Made by a program: the position numbers and the translations under genes
Notes under the pieces: model-generated
What the model saw: the letters and a program-made list of their open reading frames with translations, nothing else
The model's database searches: none
What the model was told of the DNA's origin: nothing
Assembly (NCBI RefSeq): GCF_001746365.1
Contig: NZ_MJAJ01000056.1
Coordinates: forward strand, 1-56,289
Direction: 5' to 3'
Source of the DNA: Streptomyces sp. LUP30
GTDB taxonomy: Bacteria; Actinomycetota; Actinomycetes; Streptomycetales; Streptomycetaceae
DNA length: 56,289 bases
Shown: one piece after another, positions 24,327-33,462 of the stretch
Layout of the letters: every line of letters starts with the position of its first letter
Numbering within the stretch: the stretch's first letter is position 1

Positions 24327-24356
24327 GGCCGCGTCGTAGATCCCTACGACGCGGCC
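24327..24356 (+). terminator. Terminator after actP
   Basis: Perfect 13-bp stem (24327-24339 with 24344-24356) with a 4-base loop, 107 bases after the actP stop. Confidence 0.8.
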
Positions 24357-24459
24357 GCGTCCCGTCTCGTGGGATCGGGCACTGTCGATGTCAGCGGGGT
24401 CACGTAGGCTCACAAGTGACGCACCAGGAAACCGATCCACCACGAGGGAGGGGGCCCAC

Positions 24460-25449
24460 GTGCTCATCGACACCTACGGCCGAGTGGCCACCGACCTGAG
24501 GGTCTCGCTCACCGACCGGTGCAACCTGCGCTGTACGTACTGCATGCCCGAGGAGGGCCTGCAGTGGCTGGCGAAGCCCGACCTCCTCTCGGACGACGAG
24601 ATCGTCCGCCTGATCGGCATCGCGGTCACCACGCTCGGCATCGAGGAGGTCCGCTTCACGGGCGGCGAGCCGCTGCTGCGCCCGGGCCTGGTCGGCATCG
24701 TCGAGCGGGTCGCGGCCCTCGACCCGCGCCCCAGGATGTCGCTGACGACGAACGGCATCGGCCTGCGTCGCACCGCCACGGCCCTGAAGGCGGCGGGCCT
24801 GGACCGGGTCAACGTCTCCCTCGACACCCTGCGCCCCGACGTCTTCAAGACCCTCACCCGCCGGGACCGCCACAAGGACGTCCTCGAAGGCCTCGAAGCC
24901 GCCCGAGAGGCAGGCCTGACGCCGGTGAAGGTGAACACCGTCCTCATGCCGGGCCTGAACGAGGACGAAGCCCCGGACCTGCTGTCCTGGGCCGTCGACC
25001 ACGGCTACGAGCTGCGCTTCATCGAGCAGATGCCGCTGGACGCGCAGCACGGCTGGAAGCGCGAGGGCATGGTCACGGCCGGGGACATCCTGGCCTCGCT
25101 GCGCACCCGCTTCGACCTCACCCCCGAAGGCCAGGACGAACGCGGTTCCGCCCCGGCCGAGCGCTGGCTGGTGGACGGCGGACCTCACCGCGTCGGTGTC
25201 ATCGCCTCGGTCACCCGCCCGTTCTGCGCCGCCTGCGACCGCACCCGCCTCACGGCCGACGGTCAGGTCCGCACCTGCCTCTTCGCCCGGGAGGAGACCG
25301 ACCTGCGAGCCGCCCTGCGCTCCGACGCCCCCGACGAGGAGATAGCCCGCATCTGGCGGCTGGCGATGTGGGGCAAGAAGGCCGGCTCGGGCCTGGACGA
25401 CCCGAGCTTCCTGCAGCCGGACCGCCCGATGTCGGCGATCGGGGGCTAG
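24460..25449 (+). CDS. moaA: GTP 3',8-cyclase MoaA
   Basis: 329 residues. Radical SAM [4Fe-4S] cluster site 'CNLRCTYC' with C21, C25, C28; 'FTGGEPLLRPGL' binds SAM. The C-terminal second cluster site is seen as 'FCAACDRTRLTADGQVRTC'. The protein ends in Gly-Gly, as MoaA proteins need for activity. It converts GTP to 3',8-cH2GTP, the first step of molybdenum cofactor synthesis. GTG start with GAGGGAGGGGG upstream. No other moa genes in the window. Confidence 0.95.
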   Translation: MLIDTYGRVATDLRVSLTDRCNLRCTYCMPEEGLQWLAKPDLLSDDEIVRLIGIAVTTLGIEEVRFTGGEPLLRPGLVGIVERVAALDPRPRMSLTTNGIGLRRTATALKAAGLDRVNVSLDTLRPDVFKTLTRRDRHKDVLEGLEAAREAGLTPVKVNTVLMPGLNEDEAPDLLSWAVDHGYELRFIEQMPLDAQHGWKREGMVTAGDILASLRTRFDLTPEGQDERGSAPAERWLVDGGPHRVGVIASVTRPFCAACDRTRLTADGQVRTCLFAREETDLRAALRSDAPDEEIARIWRLAMWGKKAGSGLDDPSFLQPDRPMSAIGG

Positions 25450-25465
25450 CCCCACGACCTCCGGG

Positions 25466-25684
25466 CTACGAAGTCCGCGCGGACTCCCACTCGGTCAGCG
25501 GGACGACGTCCTTGAGGAAGCCGCGCACCCCGAGGAACTGCGACAGATGCTCGCGGTGCTCCTCGCAGGCCAGCCATGTCTTGCGCCGCTCGGGCGTGTG
25601 GAGCTTCGGGTTGTTCCACGCCAGCACCCACACCGCGTCCACACGGCAGCCCTTGGCGGAACAGACAGGGGTCTCGTCACTCAC
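25466..25684 (-). CDS. Small conserved protein of unknown function
   Basis: 72 residues. Two Cys/His clusters, 'CSAKGCRVDAVW' and 'CEEHREHLSQFL', suggest a single zinc-binding site; the middle 'WNNPKLHTPERRKTWL' is Trp-rich. Homologues in Streptomyces are known to me only as hypothetical proteins. GTG start with GGTGAG nine bases upstream. Convergent with moaA, 16 bases between the stops. Confidence 0.75.
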   Translation of the reverse strand: MSDETPVCSAKGCRVDAVWVLAWNNPKLHTPERRKTWLACEEHREHLSQFLGVRGFLKDVVPLTEWESARTS

Positions 25685-25894
25685 TGATTCGTCTCACCCA
25701 CACGCACACAAAGGCGACGCCGAGCAGCCACGGGGGGAGCTGCCCGGCGTCGGTCCGTCGCTCCGACGGGGGATGCGGAGCGCGTACGAAGTATGTCACG
25801 GCCGACCGTCCGCACGGGACTGGAACAACATGATTGATCTGAGCTTTTCTTGAGCTTCGGCGCACAGCCGGTTCACTGCTCGGGCACCGCCCGC

Positions 25895-26320
25895 TCACGG
25901 CCGTCGCTCGCCCGAATCGGCCGCGGTTTCCTCCCGCCCGGCTTCCCGAGCGCCGTCTTTCTGCGGGTCGGATTCCGCTTGCGCGGTGGACCCCGAGGGC
26001 TCGCCGTCCGCGTCGGTCCGGGCGATCATCGGCCGGACCGGCGCGGCGAGGAAGGTCGAGGGGAGCGAGGGCACGTTCTCCCGCCCCGCGTTGGCGATCA
26101 CCACCGCGACGTAGGGGAGCACCAACCCCAGGACCAACGCCACGACGGCCACATGCCGTTCCACGTTCCACAGGGTCGCCGCGAGGATCACCGCCACCGT
26201 ACGGACCGACATCGAGATGATGTACCGACGCTGTCGGCCCCGCACGTCGTCCTGGAGACCCTGCCGTGCTCCGGTGATCCGGAACACCTCGACGTTCCCG
26301 CCACCACCTTGCTTCCGCAT
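25895..26320 (-). CDS. DUF3099 membrane protein
   Basis: 141 residues from ATG at 26320 (a GTG at 26323 is directly upstream). 'VFRITGARQGLQDDVRGRQR' and 'RYIISMSVRTVAVILAATLW' are the DUF3099 start, followed by a second helix 'VAVVALVLGLVLPYVAVVIA', a two-helix membrane protein with a disordered acidic cytosolic tail. Function unknown. Divergent from the GlsB gene. Confidence 0.85.
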   Translation of the reverse strand: MRKQGGGGNVEVFRITGARQGLQDDVRGRQRRYIISMSVRTVAVILAATLWNVERHVAVVALVLGLVLPYVAVVIANAGRENVPSLPSTFLAAPVRPMIARTDADGEPSGSTAQAESDPQKDGAREAGREETAADSGERRP

Positions 26321-26521
26321 CACATTCCACCGTCCGCCCGCCTCGGCCTCTCACCGACTTCCACGGTACGCCGCGCCTCGGCCCTCGCCGAGGCCGGGGC
26401 GTCCCCCGCCCGAGCGGACGTTCTGCGCCGTCCCGCGTACGGCCGTACCCGACATGCGCCGTACGGCGGGCGGCTCGACACTGAGGGCAATGCTCACGTA
26501 GGGCCGTACGAGGAGGCGTCA

Positions 26522-26800
26522 ATGGGCTGGTTGTGGGCGATCATCGTGGGATTCGTGCTGGGCCTGATCGCCAAGGCGATCATCCCGGGCAAGCAACACA
26601 GCCCACTCTGGCTGACCACCATCTTCGGCATGCTGGGCGCGATCGCGGGCAACGCGATCGCCCGTGCGGTGGGGGTCGAGTCCACGCCCGGCATCGACTG
26701 GACCCGCCATGTGTTCCAGCTGATCGCCGCGATCATCATCGTCGCCCTGGGCGACATGCTGTACATGGCGACGCTGGGCAAGAGGAAGCAGCGGGTCTGA
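26522..26800 (+). CDS. GlsB/YeaQ/YmgE family stress-response membrane protein
   Basis: 92 residues with three hydrophobic helices: 'WLWAIIVGFVLGLIAKAII', 'WLTTIFGMLGAIAGNAIARA' and 'HVFQLIAAIIIVALGDMLYM'. The glycine-rich 'GxxGxxxGxxxA' pattern in the second is typical. These transglycosylase-associated proteins are induced by stress and have no proven biochemical role. GAGGAGG precedes the ATG. Confidence 0.88.
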   Translation: MGWLWAIIVGFVLGLIAKAIIPGKQHSPLWLTTIFGMLGAIAGNAIARAVGVESTPGIDWTRHVFQLIAAIIIVALGDMLYMATLGKRKQRV

Positions 26801-26880
26801 AGTGCCGGAGCCCGAAGCGTCCGCGCCCGAGCCCGAAGCGCCCGAGCCCGATGCGTCCGGATCCGGGTGTGCAGGCCGAA

Positions 26881-26908
26881 GGGGCGGCCCCTTGCGGGAA
26901 GCCGCCCC
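26881..26908. terminator. Bidirectional terminator between glsB-like gene and tyrS
   Basis: GGGGCGGC (26881-26888) pairs with GCCGCCCC (26901-26908), extended by inner CCC/GGG. Lies between convergent genes. Confidence 0.7.
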
Positions 26909-26947
26909 CTCGTGCGTCGCAGGCCGGTCGGTCGACGGCCTCTCCGG

Positions 26948-28213
26948 TCAGCCGGTGACCTCCACCGCGGCCAGGTTCTTCTTCCCACGGCGCAGCACCA
27001 GCCACCGCCCGTGCAGAAGGTCCTCCCGCGCGGGAACCGCGTCCTCGGCCGTGACCTTGACGTTGTTCACGTAGGCCCCGCCCTCCTTCACCGTCCGCCG
27101 GGCGGCCGACTTGCTCGCCACGAGGCCGACCTCGGCGAACAGGTCCACGACCGGTCCCGGCTCGGCGACCTGGGTGTGCGGCACCTCGGAGAGGGCCGCG
27201 GCCAGCGTCCGCTCGTCGAGCTCGCCCAGTTCGCCCTGGCCGAAGAGGGCCTTGGACGCGGCGATCACCGCGGCCGTCTGGTCGGCGCCGTGCACCAGCG
27301 TCGTCAGCTCCTCGGCCAGCGCACGCTGGGCGGCACGCGCCTGCGGACGCTCCTCGGTCTGCCGCTCCAGCTCCTCCAGCTCCTCGCGGGACCGGAAGGA
27401 CAGGATCCGTGAGTACGTCGAGATGTCCCGGTCGTCCACGTTCAGCCAGAACTGGTAGAACGCGTACGGGGTCGTCAGCTCCGGGTCGAGCCAGACGGCG
27501 CCGCCCTCGGTCTTGCCGAACTTGGTGCCGTCCGCCTTGACCATCAGCGGCGTCGCCAGACAGTGCGCCTCGGCCTCGGGCTCCAGCCTGTGGATCAGGT
27601 CCAGGCCGGCCGTGAGGTTGCCCCACTGGTCGCTGCCGCCCTGCTGGAGCGTGCAGCCGTAGCGGCGGTACAGCTCCAGGAAGTCCATGCCCTGAAGCAG
27701 CTGGTAGCTGAACTCCGTGTAGCTGATGCCCTCCTGGGACTCCAGCCGCCGGGCGACCGAGTCCTTGGTCAGCATCTTGTTGACGCGGAAGTGCTTGCCG
27801 ATGTCACGCAGGAACTCGATGGCCGACATGCCGGCCGTCCAGTCCAGGTTGTTCACCATCACCGCGGCGTTGTCGCCCTCGAAGGACAGGAACGGCTCGA
27901 TCTGCGCGCGCAGCCGCGTCACCCAGTTCGCGACAGTCTCCGGGTCGTTCAGCGTGCGCTCCGCCGTGGGGCGGGGGTCGCCGATCTGACCGGTCGCCCC
28001 GCCCACCAGGGCCAGCGGACGCAGGCCCGCCTGCTGGAGCCGGCGCATGGTGAGAACCTGCACCAGGTGACCGACGTGGAGGCTGGCCGCGGTGGGGTCG
28101 AAACCGCAATAGAACGTGACGGGACCGTCCGCGAGCGCCTTGCGCAAAGCGTCCTCGTCAGTGGACAGGGCCCACAGGCCGCGCCACTTCAGCTCGTCGA
28201 CGATGTCCGTCAC
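26948..28213 (-). CDS. tyrS: Tyrosyl-tRNA synthetase
   Basis: 421 residues, the standard length of TyrS. Class I motifs: 'HVGH' at 46-49 (HIGH) and 'KFGKT' at 231-235 (KMSKS). Tyrosine pocket 'YCGFDPTAASLHVGH' and 'QGGSDQWGN' are conserved. A C-terminal S4 RNA-binding domain ('VVDLFAEVGLVASKSAARRTV', then 'GAYVNNVKV') occupies about residues 345-421. Cytosolic and essential. GTG start with GAGGAG 11 bases upstream. Confidence 0.97.
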   Translation of the reverse strand: MTDIVDELKWRGLWALSTDEDALRKALADGPVTFYCGFDPTAASLHVGHLVQVLTMRRLQQAGLRPLALVGGATGQIGDPRPTAERTLNDPETVANWVTRLRAQIEPFLSFEGDNAAVMVNNLDWTAGMSAIEFLRDIGKHFRVNKMLTKDSVARRLESQEGISYTEFSYQLLQGMDFLELYRRYGCTLQQGGSDQWGNLTAGLDLIHRLEPEAEAHCLATPLMVKADGTKFGKTEGGAVWLDPELTTPYAFYQFWLNVDDRDISTYSRILSFRSREELEELERQTEERPQARAAQRALAEELTTLVHGADQTAAVIAASKALFGQGELGELDERTLAAALSEVPHTQVAEPGPVVDLFAEVGLVASKSAARRTVKEGGAYVNNVKVTAEDAVPAREDLLHGRWLVLRRGKKNLAAVEVTG

Positions 28214-28305
28214 GGTTCTCGTATCTCCTCGATGATCTTCTTGGATCTTCTCGATGCTCTGCGGGCGGTCCGAGCCGGTCGGCCGCACGACTGCCGGCTA
28301 CGAGG

Positions 28306-29700
28306 TTATACGCCCTGGCTGACAGAGCTCATATTGAAGTCCGGCACCCGCAGTGCGGGCATCGCAGCCCTAGTGAACCAGTCGCTCCACTCCCGGGGCA
28401 GCGTCTTTTCCGTGCGCCCCGCCTCCGAGGCGCGGCCCAGCAGGCCGACCGGCGACTCGTTGAAGCGGAAGTTGTTCACCTCGCCGACGACCTCGCCGTC
28501 CTCGACGAGGTACACGCCGTCCCGGGTCAGGCCGGTCAGCAGCAGGGTCGCCGGGTCGACCTCGCGGATGTACCACAGGCAGGTCAGCAGCAGCCCCCGG
28601 CGGGTGCTCGCGACCATCTCCTCCAGGGAGCGGTCCTCACCGCCGTCCAGGATCAGGTTGTCGCCCGCCGGAGCCGCGGGGAGCCCGGTCAGCGCCGCGC
28701 TGTGCCGGGTGGTCGTCAGGTGCTTCAGCTCGCCCGCGTCGATCCACTCGGTGGAGTGCAGCGGCAGCCCGTTGTCGAACACCGACTGGTCGCCGCCCGA
28801 GGAGTGCGCGATGACGAACGGCGCCGACTCCAGGCCGGGTTCGTTCGGGTCGCTGCGCAGCGTCAGCGGCAGATCGGTCAGCTTCTCGCCGAGCCGGGTG
28901 CCGCCGCCGGGCTTGGAGAACACCGTCCGGCCCTCGGTCGCGTCCCGGCCCGACGCCGACCACAGCTGGTAGATCAGCAGGTCGGCCACCGCGGTCGGCG
29001 GCAGCAGCGTCTCGTACCGCCCGGCGGGCAGTTCGACCCGTCGCCGCGCCCAGCCCAGCCGCACGGCCAGCTCGGCGTCGAGCGCCCCCGGGTCGACGTC
29101 CTTGAAGTCCCGGGTGGAGCGCCCCGCCCACGCCGAGCGCGTCCGGTCCGGGGACTTGGCGTTCAGCTCCAGCGTCCCGTTCGGCTGGTCGTGCCGCAGC
29201 CGCAGCCCGGTCGAGGTGCCCAGGTACGTCGAGACGAGTTCGTGGTTGGCGAACCCGTACAGCTCGCGGCCGCCGGCCCGCGCGCGGGCGAACGCCTCGC
29301 CCAGCGCCGGGGCGAAGTCGGCGAACACCGCCGACGAGGTCTCCGCGGGCGCCTCGGTGAACTCGGGGGACTGCGCGACGCCCGTGACCAGTGGCTGCGC
29401 GTCCTCGGCGGGGCCCGCCCCGCGCGCGGCGGCCTCGGCGGCCCGCACCAGGGGCTCCAGCTCGTCCGCGGTCACCGCGGCCCGGGAGACGACGCCCGAG
29501 GCGGTGCCCTCCTTGCCGTCGACCGTGGCGATGACGGTGAGCGTGCGCCCGCGCGTGACGCCGTTGGTCGTCAGCGTGTTGCCGGCCCAGCGCAGGTTCG
29601 CCGTCGACTGCTCGTCGGCGATGACGACGCAGCCGTCCGCCCGCGACAGCTCGAGGGCGCGCTCGACGACCTCGTGCGGCTTGTTGCTACGGGCGCTCAT
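28306..29700 (-). CDS. TldD/PmbA family protein, TldE-like subunit
   Basis: 464 residues, PmbA/TldE type: it keeps the family fold ('LIYQLWSASGRDATEGRTVF', 'PGGGTRLGEKLTDLPLTL') but lacks the metal-binding HExxxH seen in its partner. In E. coli TldD and TldE form a heterodimeric protease that trims unfolded peptides, matures microcin B17 and degrades CcdA. Its ATG overlaps the stop of the tldD-like gene by four bases, so the two subunits are made together. Confidence 0.92.
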   Translation of the reverse strand: MSARSNKPHEVVERALELSRADGCVVIADEQSTANLRWAGNTLTTNGVTRGRTLTVIATVDGKEGTASGVVSRAAVTADELEPLVRAAEAAARGAGPAEDAQPLVTGVAQSPEFTEAPAETSSAVFADFAPALGEAFARARAGGRELYGFANHELVSTYLGTSTGLRLRHDQPNGTLELNAKSPDRTRSAWAGRSTRDFKDVDPGALDAELAVRLGWARRRVELPAGRYETLLPPTAVADLLIYQLWSASGRDATEGRTVFSKPGGGTRLGEKLTDLPLTLRSDPNEPGLESAPFVIAHSSGGDQSVFDNGLPLHSTEWIDAGELKHLTTTRHSAALTGLPAAPAGDNLILDGGEDRSLEEMVASTRRGLLLTCLWYIREVDPATLLLTGLTRDGVYLVEDGEVVGEVNNFRFNESPVGLLGRASEAGRTEKTLPREWSDWFTRAAMPALRVPDFNMSSVSQGV

Positions 29701-31220
29701 CGGCCGGCCTCCTGCGTGGTGTTCAAAATGTTGACGCCCTTGAACAGGGCCGACGGGCAGCCGTGCGACACCGCCGCGACCTGGCCGGGCTGGGCCTTTC
29801 CGCAGTTGAACGCGCCGCCGAGGACGTAGGTCTGCGGGCCGCCCACCGCCGCCATCGAGCCCCAGAAGTCCGTCGTCGTCGCCTGGTAGGCCACGTCGCG
29901 CAGCTGTCCGGTGATCCGCCCGTTCTCGATCCGGAAGAACCGCTGTCCGGTGAACTGGAAGTTGTAGCGCTGCATGTCGATGGACCACGAGCGGTCGCCG
30001 ACGACGTAGATCCCGCGGTCGACGCTGCCGATGAGGTCGTCGGTCGACATCCCGGCGGGGTCCGGCCGCAGCGACACGTTGGCCATGCGCTGCACGGGCA
30101 CGTGGCCGGGGGAGTCGGCGAAGGCGCAGCCGTTGGACCGGTCGAACCCGGTGAGCTTCGCGATCCGCCGGTCCAGCTGGTAGCCGACGAGCGTGCCGTC
30201 CTTCACCAGGTCCCAGGAGCGGCCCTCGACGCCCTCGTCGTCGTAGCCGACGGTCGCCAGGCCGTGCTCGGCGGTGCGGTCGCCGGTGACGTTCATCAGC
30301 TCGGAGCCATACTTCAGCTTCCCGAGCTGGTCGAAGGTGGCGAAGGAGGTGCCGGCGTACGCGGCCTCGTAGCCGAGGGCACGGTCCAGCTCGGTGGCGT
30401 GACCGATGGACTCGTGGATGGTCAGCCACAGGTTGGACGGGTCCACGACCAGGTCGTACAGCCCCGGATCCACGCTGGGCGCGCGCATCTTCTCGGCGAG
30501 CAGCTCCGGGATCCGGGCCAGTTCGTCGTCCCAGTCCCAGCCGGTCCCGGTGAGGTACTCCCAGCCGCGTCCGACGGGCGGCGCGATCGTGCGCATCGAG
30601 TCGAACTCGCCGCTGGACTCGTCGACCGACACCGCGTTCAGTGCGGGGTGCAGCCGCACCCGCTGCTGGGTGGTCACCGTGCCGGCCGTGTCGGCGTAGA
30701 ACTTGTTCTCGTGGACGGTGAGCAGCGAGGCGTCCACGTGGTTGATCCCGTTCGCGGCGAGCAGCCGCGCACTCCAGTCCGCGAGGAGCGCCGCCTTCTC
30801 CTCGTCCGGCACGGTGAACGGGTCGATCTCGTACGACGACACCCACGTCTTGTCGGCGTGCACCGGCTCGTCGGCGAGCTCGACCCTTTCGTCCGACCCC
30901 GCGGCCTTGATCACCTGCGCGGACAGCTTGGCCATCGCCACGGCCTGCGAGGCGACCCGGGCCGCCGCGTCCATCGTCAGATCCACGCCGGACGCGAAGC
31001 CCCACGTCCCGCCGTGCACGACGCGCACCGCGTACCCGAGGTCGGTCGTGTCGGACGAACCGGCGGGCTTGGCGTCCCGCAGCCGCCAGGACGCACTGCG
31101 CACCCGTTCGAACCGGAAGTCCGCGTGCTCCGCCCCGAGCGCCCGCGCCCGCGCGAGAGCGGCGTCGGCGAGGGCGCGTAGGGGTAGGGCCGTGAAACTT
31201 TCATCGATGCTATGAGGCAC
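29697..31220 (-). CDS. tldD: TldD/PmbA family metallopeptidase, TldD-like subunit
   Basis: 507 residues. The zinc-binding motif HExxxH is present as 'HESIGH' at 269-274, followed by 'YGSELMNVTGDRT' and the C-terminal 'GGAFNCGKAQPGQ' with a conserved cysteine. This is the catalytic subunit. GTG start at 31220 precedes 'PHSIDESF'. Operon: tldD-tldE, with tyrS downstream on the same strand after 92 bases. In Streptomyces the natural substrates are not established; ribosomally made peptide products are one candidate class. Confidence 0.92.
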   Translation of the reverse strand: MPHSIDESFTALPLRALADAALARARALGAEHADFRFERVRSASWRLRDAKPAGSSDTTDLGYAVRVVHGGTWGFASGVDLTMDAAARVASQAVAMAKLSAQVIKAAGSDERVELADEPVHADKTWVSSYEIDPFTVPDEEKAALLADWSARLLAANGINHVDASLLTVHENKFYADTAGTVTTQQRVRLHPALNAVSVDESSGEFDSMRTIAPPVGRGWEYLTGTGWDWDDELARIPELLAEKMRAPSVDPGLYDLVVDPSNLWLTIHESIGHATELDRALGYEAAYAGTSFATFDQLGKLKYGSELMNVTGDRTAEHGLATVGYDDEGVEGRSWDLVKDGTLVGYQLDRRIAKLTGFDRSNGCAFADSPGHVPVQRMANVSLRPDPAGMSTDDLIGSVDRGIYVVGDRSWSIDMQRYNFQFTGQRFFRIENGRITGQLRDVAYQATTTDFWGSMAAVGGPQTYVLGGAFNCGKAQPGQVAAVSHGCPSALFKGVNILNTTQEAGR

Positions 31221-31463
31221 CTACGTCTCTCCCTGGTGTCGTCGCGTGTGAAGACCTCGATCATGTCGCGCCCGGCGGCCGGTGGACCACACCTTCCGCG
31301 GCGCTACCGCAAACTTTCTGTAGGGACCCCACAGCCAGCTCCGTGTGCCACTGTCGGTGCCCGAATGTCCGCGAGCCGAAGCGGACCGATAGGTTTCGAG
31401 GGAAGCCGCCTGCCGTCCAGAGTGCGGGCGGGCGCGTCAGACCCCAATCGAAAGGGTGATCCG

Positions 31464-32183
31464 TTGAGCCGCTCGGTTCTCGTCACCGGAGGAAACCGGG
31501 GCATCGGCCTCGCCATCGCCCACGCGTTCGCCGACGCCGGCGACAAGGTCGCGATCACGTACCGCTCGGGCGAGCCGCCGGCCGCCCTGACGGAACTGGG
31601 CTGCCTCGCCGTCAGGTGCGACATCACCGACCCCGAGCAGGTGGAGCAGGCCTACAAGGAGATCGAGGCGCAGCACGGCCCCGTCGAGATCCTGATCGCC
31701 AACGCCGGCATCACCAAGGACCAGCTCCTGATGCGCATGAGCGAGGAGGACTTCACCTCGGTCATCGACACCAACCTGACCGGCACCTTCCGCGTGGTCA
31801 AGCGCGCCAACCGCGGCATGCTGCGCGCCAAGAAGGGCCGCGTCGTGCTCATCTCCTCGGTCGTCGGGCTGTACGGCTCGCCGGGGCAGGCGAACTACGC
31901 CGCCTCCAAGGCCGCCCTGGTCGGCTTCGCGCGCTCCCTCGCCCGTGAGCTGGGATCCCGCAACATCACTTTCAACGTCGTCGCGCCCGGCTTCGTCGAC
32001 ACCGACATGACCAAGGCGCTCACCGACGAGCAGCGCGCGGGCATCGTCTCGCAGGTCCCGCTCGGCCGGTACGCGCAGCCGGAGGAGATCGCCGCGACGG
32101 TGCGGTTCCTCGCCTCGGACGACGCCTCGTACATCACTGGAGCCGTCATCCCCGTTGACGGCGGACTGGGAATGGGTCACTGA
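31464..32183 (+). CDS. fabG: 3-oxoacyl-ACP reductase FabG
   Basis: 239 residues, classical SDR: 'TGGNRGIG' at 8-15, 'NAG' near 80-82, active-site serine at 'ISSVVG' (131-132), Tyr145 and Lys149 in 'YAASK'. Reduces 3-oxoacyl-ACP to 3-hydroxyacyl-ACP in type II fatty acid synthesis. TTG start with AAAGGGTGA upstream. Followed five bases later by fabI, as in S. coelicolor and as fabG1-inhA in mycobacteria, so the two catalyse linked steps from one mRNA. Confidence 0.95.
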   Translation: MSRSVLVTGGNRGIGLAIAHAFADAGDKVAITYRSGEPPAALTELGCLAVRCDITDPEQVEQAYKEIEAQHGPVEILIANAGITKDQLLMRMSEEDFTSVIDTNLTGTFRVVKRANRGMLRAKKGRVVLISSVVGLYGSPGQANYAASKAALVGFARSLARELGSRNITFNVVAPGFVDTDMTKALTDEQRAGIVSQVPLGRYAQPEEIAATVRFLASDDASYITGAVIPVDGGLGMGH

Positions 32184-32188
32184 TCATC

Positions 32189-32956
32189 ATGAGCGGAATT
32201 CTCGAGGGCAAGCGCGTCCTGATCACCGGTGTGCTGACGGAGTCCTCCATCGCCTTCCACACCGCGAAACTCGCCCAGGAGCAGGGCGCGGAGATCATCC
32301 TCACCGCGTTCCCGCGGCCGACGCTGACCGAGCGCATCGCCAAGAAGCTCCCCAAGCCCACCAAGGTCATCGAGCTCGACGTCACGAACGACGAGCACCT
32401 CGGCCGCCTCGCGGACATCGTCGGCGAGGAGCTCGGCGGCCTCGACGGCGTCGTCCACTCCATCGGCTTCGCCCCGCAGGACGCGCTCGGCGGCAACTTC
32501 CTCAACACGCCGTTCGAGTCGGTCGCCACGGCCATGCACGTCTCGGCGTTCTCCCTGAAGTCGCTGACCATGGCCTGCCTGCCGCTGATGCAGAACGGCG
32601 GCTCTGTCGTCGGCCTCACCTTCGACGCCTCGTTCGCCTGGCCGCAGTACGACTGGATGGGTCCCGCCAAGGCCGCCCTGGAGGCCACCAGCCGCTACAT
32701 GGCGCGTGACCTGGGCAAGCAGAACATCCGCTGCAACCTCGTCTCGGCCGGCCCGCTGGGCTCCATGGCCGCCAAGTCCATCCCGGGCTTCGGCGAGCTG
32801 GCCTCCGTGTGGGACAGCCGCTCCCCCCTGGAGTGGGACCTCAAGGACCCCGAGCCGGCCGGCCGCGGCGTCGTCGCGCTGCTCAGCGACTGGTTCCCGA
32901 AGACCACGGGCGAGATCGTCCACGTGGACGGCGGTCTGCACGCCATCGGCGCGTGA
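32189..32956 (+). CDS. fabI: Enoyl-ACP reductase FabI (InhA-like)
   Basis: 255 residues. The divergent SDR site Tyr-x6-Lys is Y154 and K161 in 'YDWMGPAK'; 'GVLTESSIAFHTAKLAQEQG' is the FabI/InhA cofactor loop and 'SIGFAPQDALGG' the usual segment after strand 4. Carries out the last reduction of each elongation cycle using NADH. This is the target of triclosan-type inhibitors in other bacteria. Terminator at 32983-33014. Confidence 0.96.
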   Translation: MSGILEGKRVLITGVLTESSIAFHTAKLAQEQGAEIILTAFPRPTLTERIAKKLPKPTKVIELDVTNDEHLGRLADIVGEELGGLDGVVHSIGFAPQDALGGNFLNTPFESVATAMHVSAFSLKSLTMACLPLMQNGGSVVGLTFDASFAWPQYDWMGPAKAALEATSRYMARDLGKQNIRCNLVSAGPLGSMAAKSIPGFGELASVWDSRSPLEWDLKDPEPAGRGVVALLSDWFPKTTGEIVHVDGGLHAIGA

Positions 32957-32982
32957 CCTGCCGCTGAGACGCCGCTGACGGC

Positions 32983-33014
32983 GAGGGCCCGCGTCCCCCA
33001 GGACGCGGGCCCTC
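32983..33014 (+). terminator. Terminator after fabG-fabI
   Basis: Perfect 14-bp stem (32983-32996 with 33001-33014) and 4-base loop, 26 bases after the fabI stop. Confidence 0.85.
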
Positions 33015-33129
33015 ACCCGTCACTCCTTCGGCCCATCCGGCCAGGCGCCCGACACCGCCGACCAGGCACTCTTAAGTGCGTGTTCCCCTCACGCGCTTCC
33101 CTCCCCAGCTCTGCCGAGGAGGTTCCCTT

Positions 33130-33462
33130 GTGCGCCTGTTCCGCAGTGTCGCTCCAGTGATCGCCGCGGTCGCCCTGGTGCTCTGTCCGCCGTACGGCGC
33201 GCACGGCCACGCGCGCGTGGCGCGTCCGGAGCCGTTCGGCGCGGAGTGCCGGATCGAGGTCGGCGGCTCCCGCGTCGTCGCCCGCTGTCACAACCCCTAC
33301 GCCGACACCGACCGGGTCAGCCTGCACATCGAGTGCGAGCGCTGGTGGGACGTGGACACCGACGGCACCCCCACCGACGTCGGCCCCGCCCGGTCCGTGC
33401 GCCTCACCGGCCGTTGCTGGAAGGAGGTCGGGTCGGCCTGGGTCAGCCATCAGAAGCGGTGA
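33130..33462 (+). CDS. Small secreted protein of unknown function
   Basis: 110 residues. Signal peptide 'VRLFRSVAPVIAAVALVL' with cleavage near 'AHGHA'. The mature part has four cysteines (in 'AECRIEV', 'ARCHNP', 'IECERWW' and 'GRCWKEV'), enough for two disulphides, and a beta-rich pattern. No family recognised. GTG start with GAGGAGG eight bases upstream. Its 3' end overlaps the convergent GntR gene by 20 bases. Confidence 0.78.
   Translation: MRLFRSVAPVIAAVALVLCPPYGAHGHARVARPEPFGAECRIEVGGSRVVARCHNPYADTDRVSLHIECERWWDVDTDGTPTDVGPARSVRLTGRCWKEVGSAWVSHQKR

Noticed and set aside
26802..27074. Pro-Glu repeat open frame after the GlsB gene
   Set aside because: Short imperfect repeats give a PEPEA-type peptide but the frame runs into a terminator and the tyrS 3' end; no ribosome-binding site.
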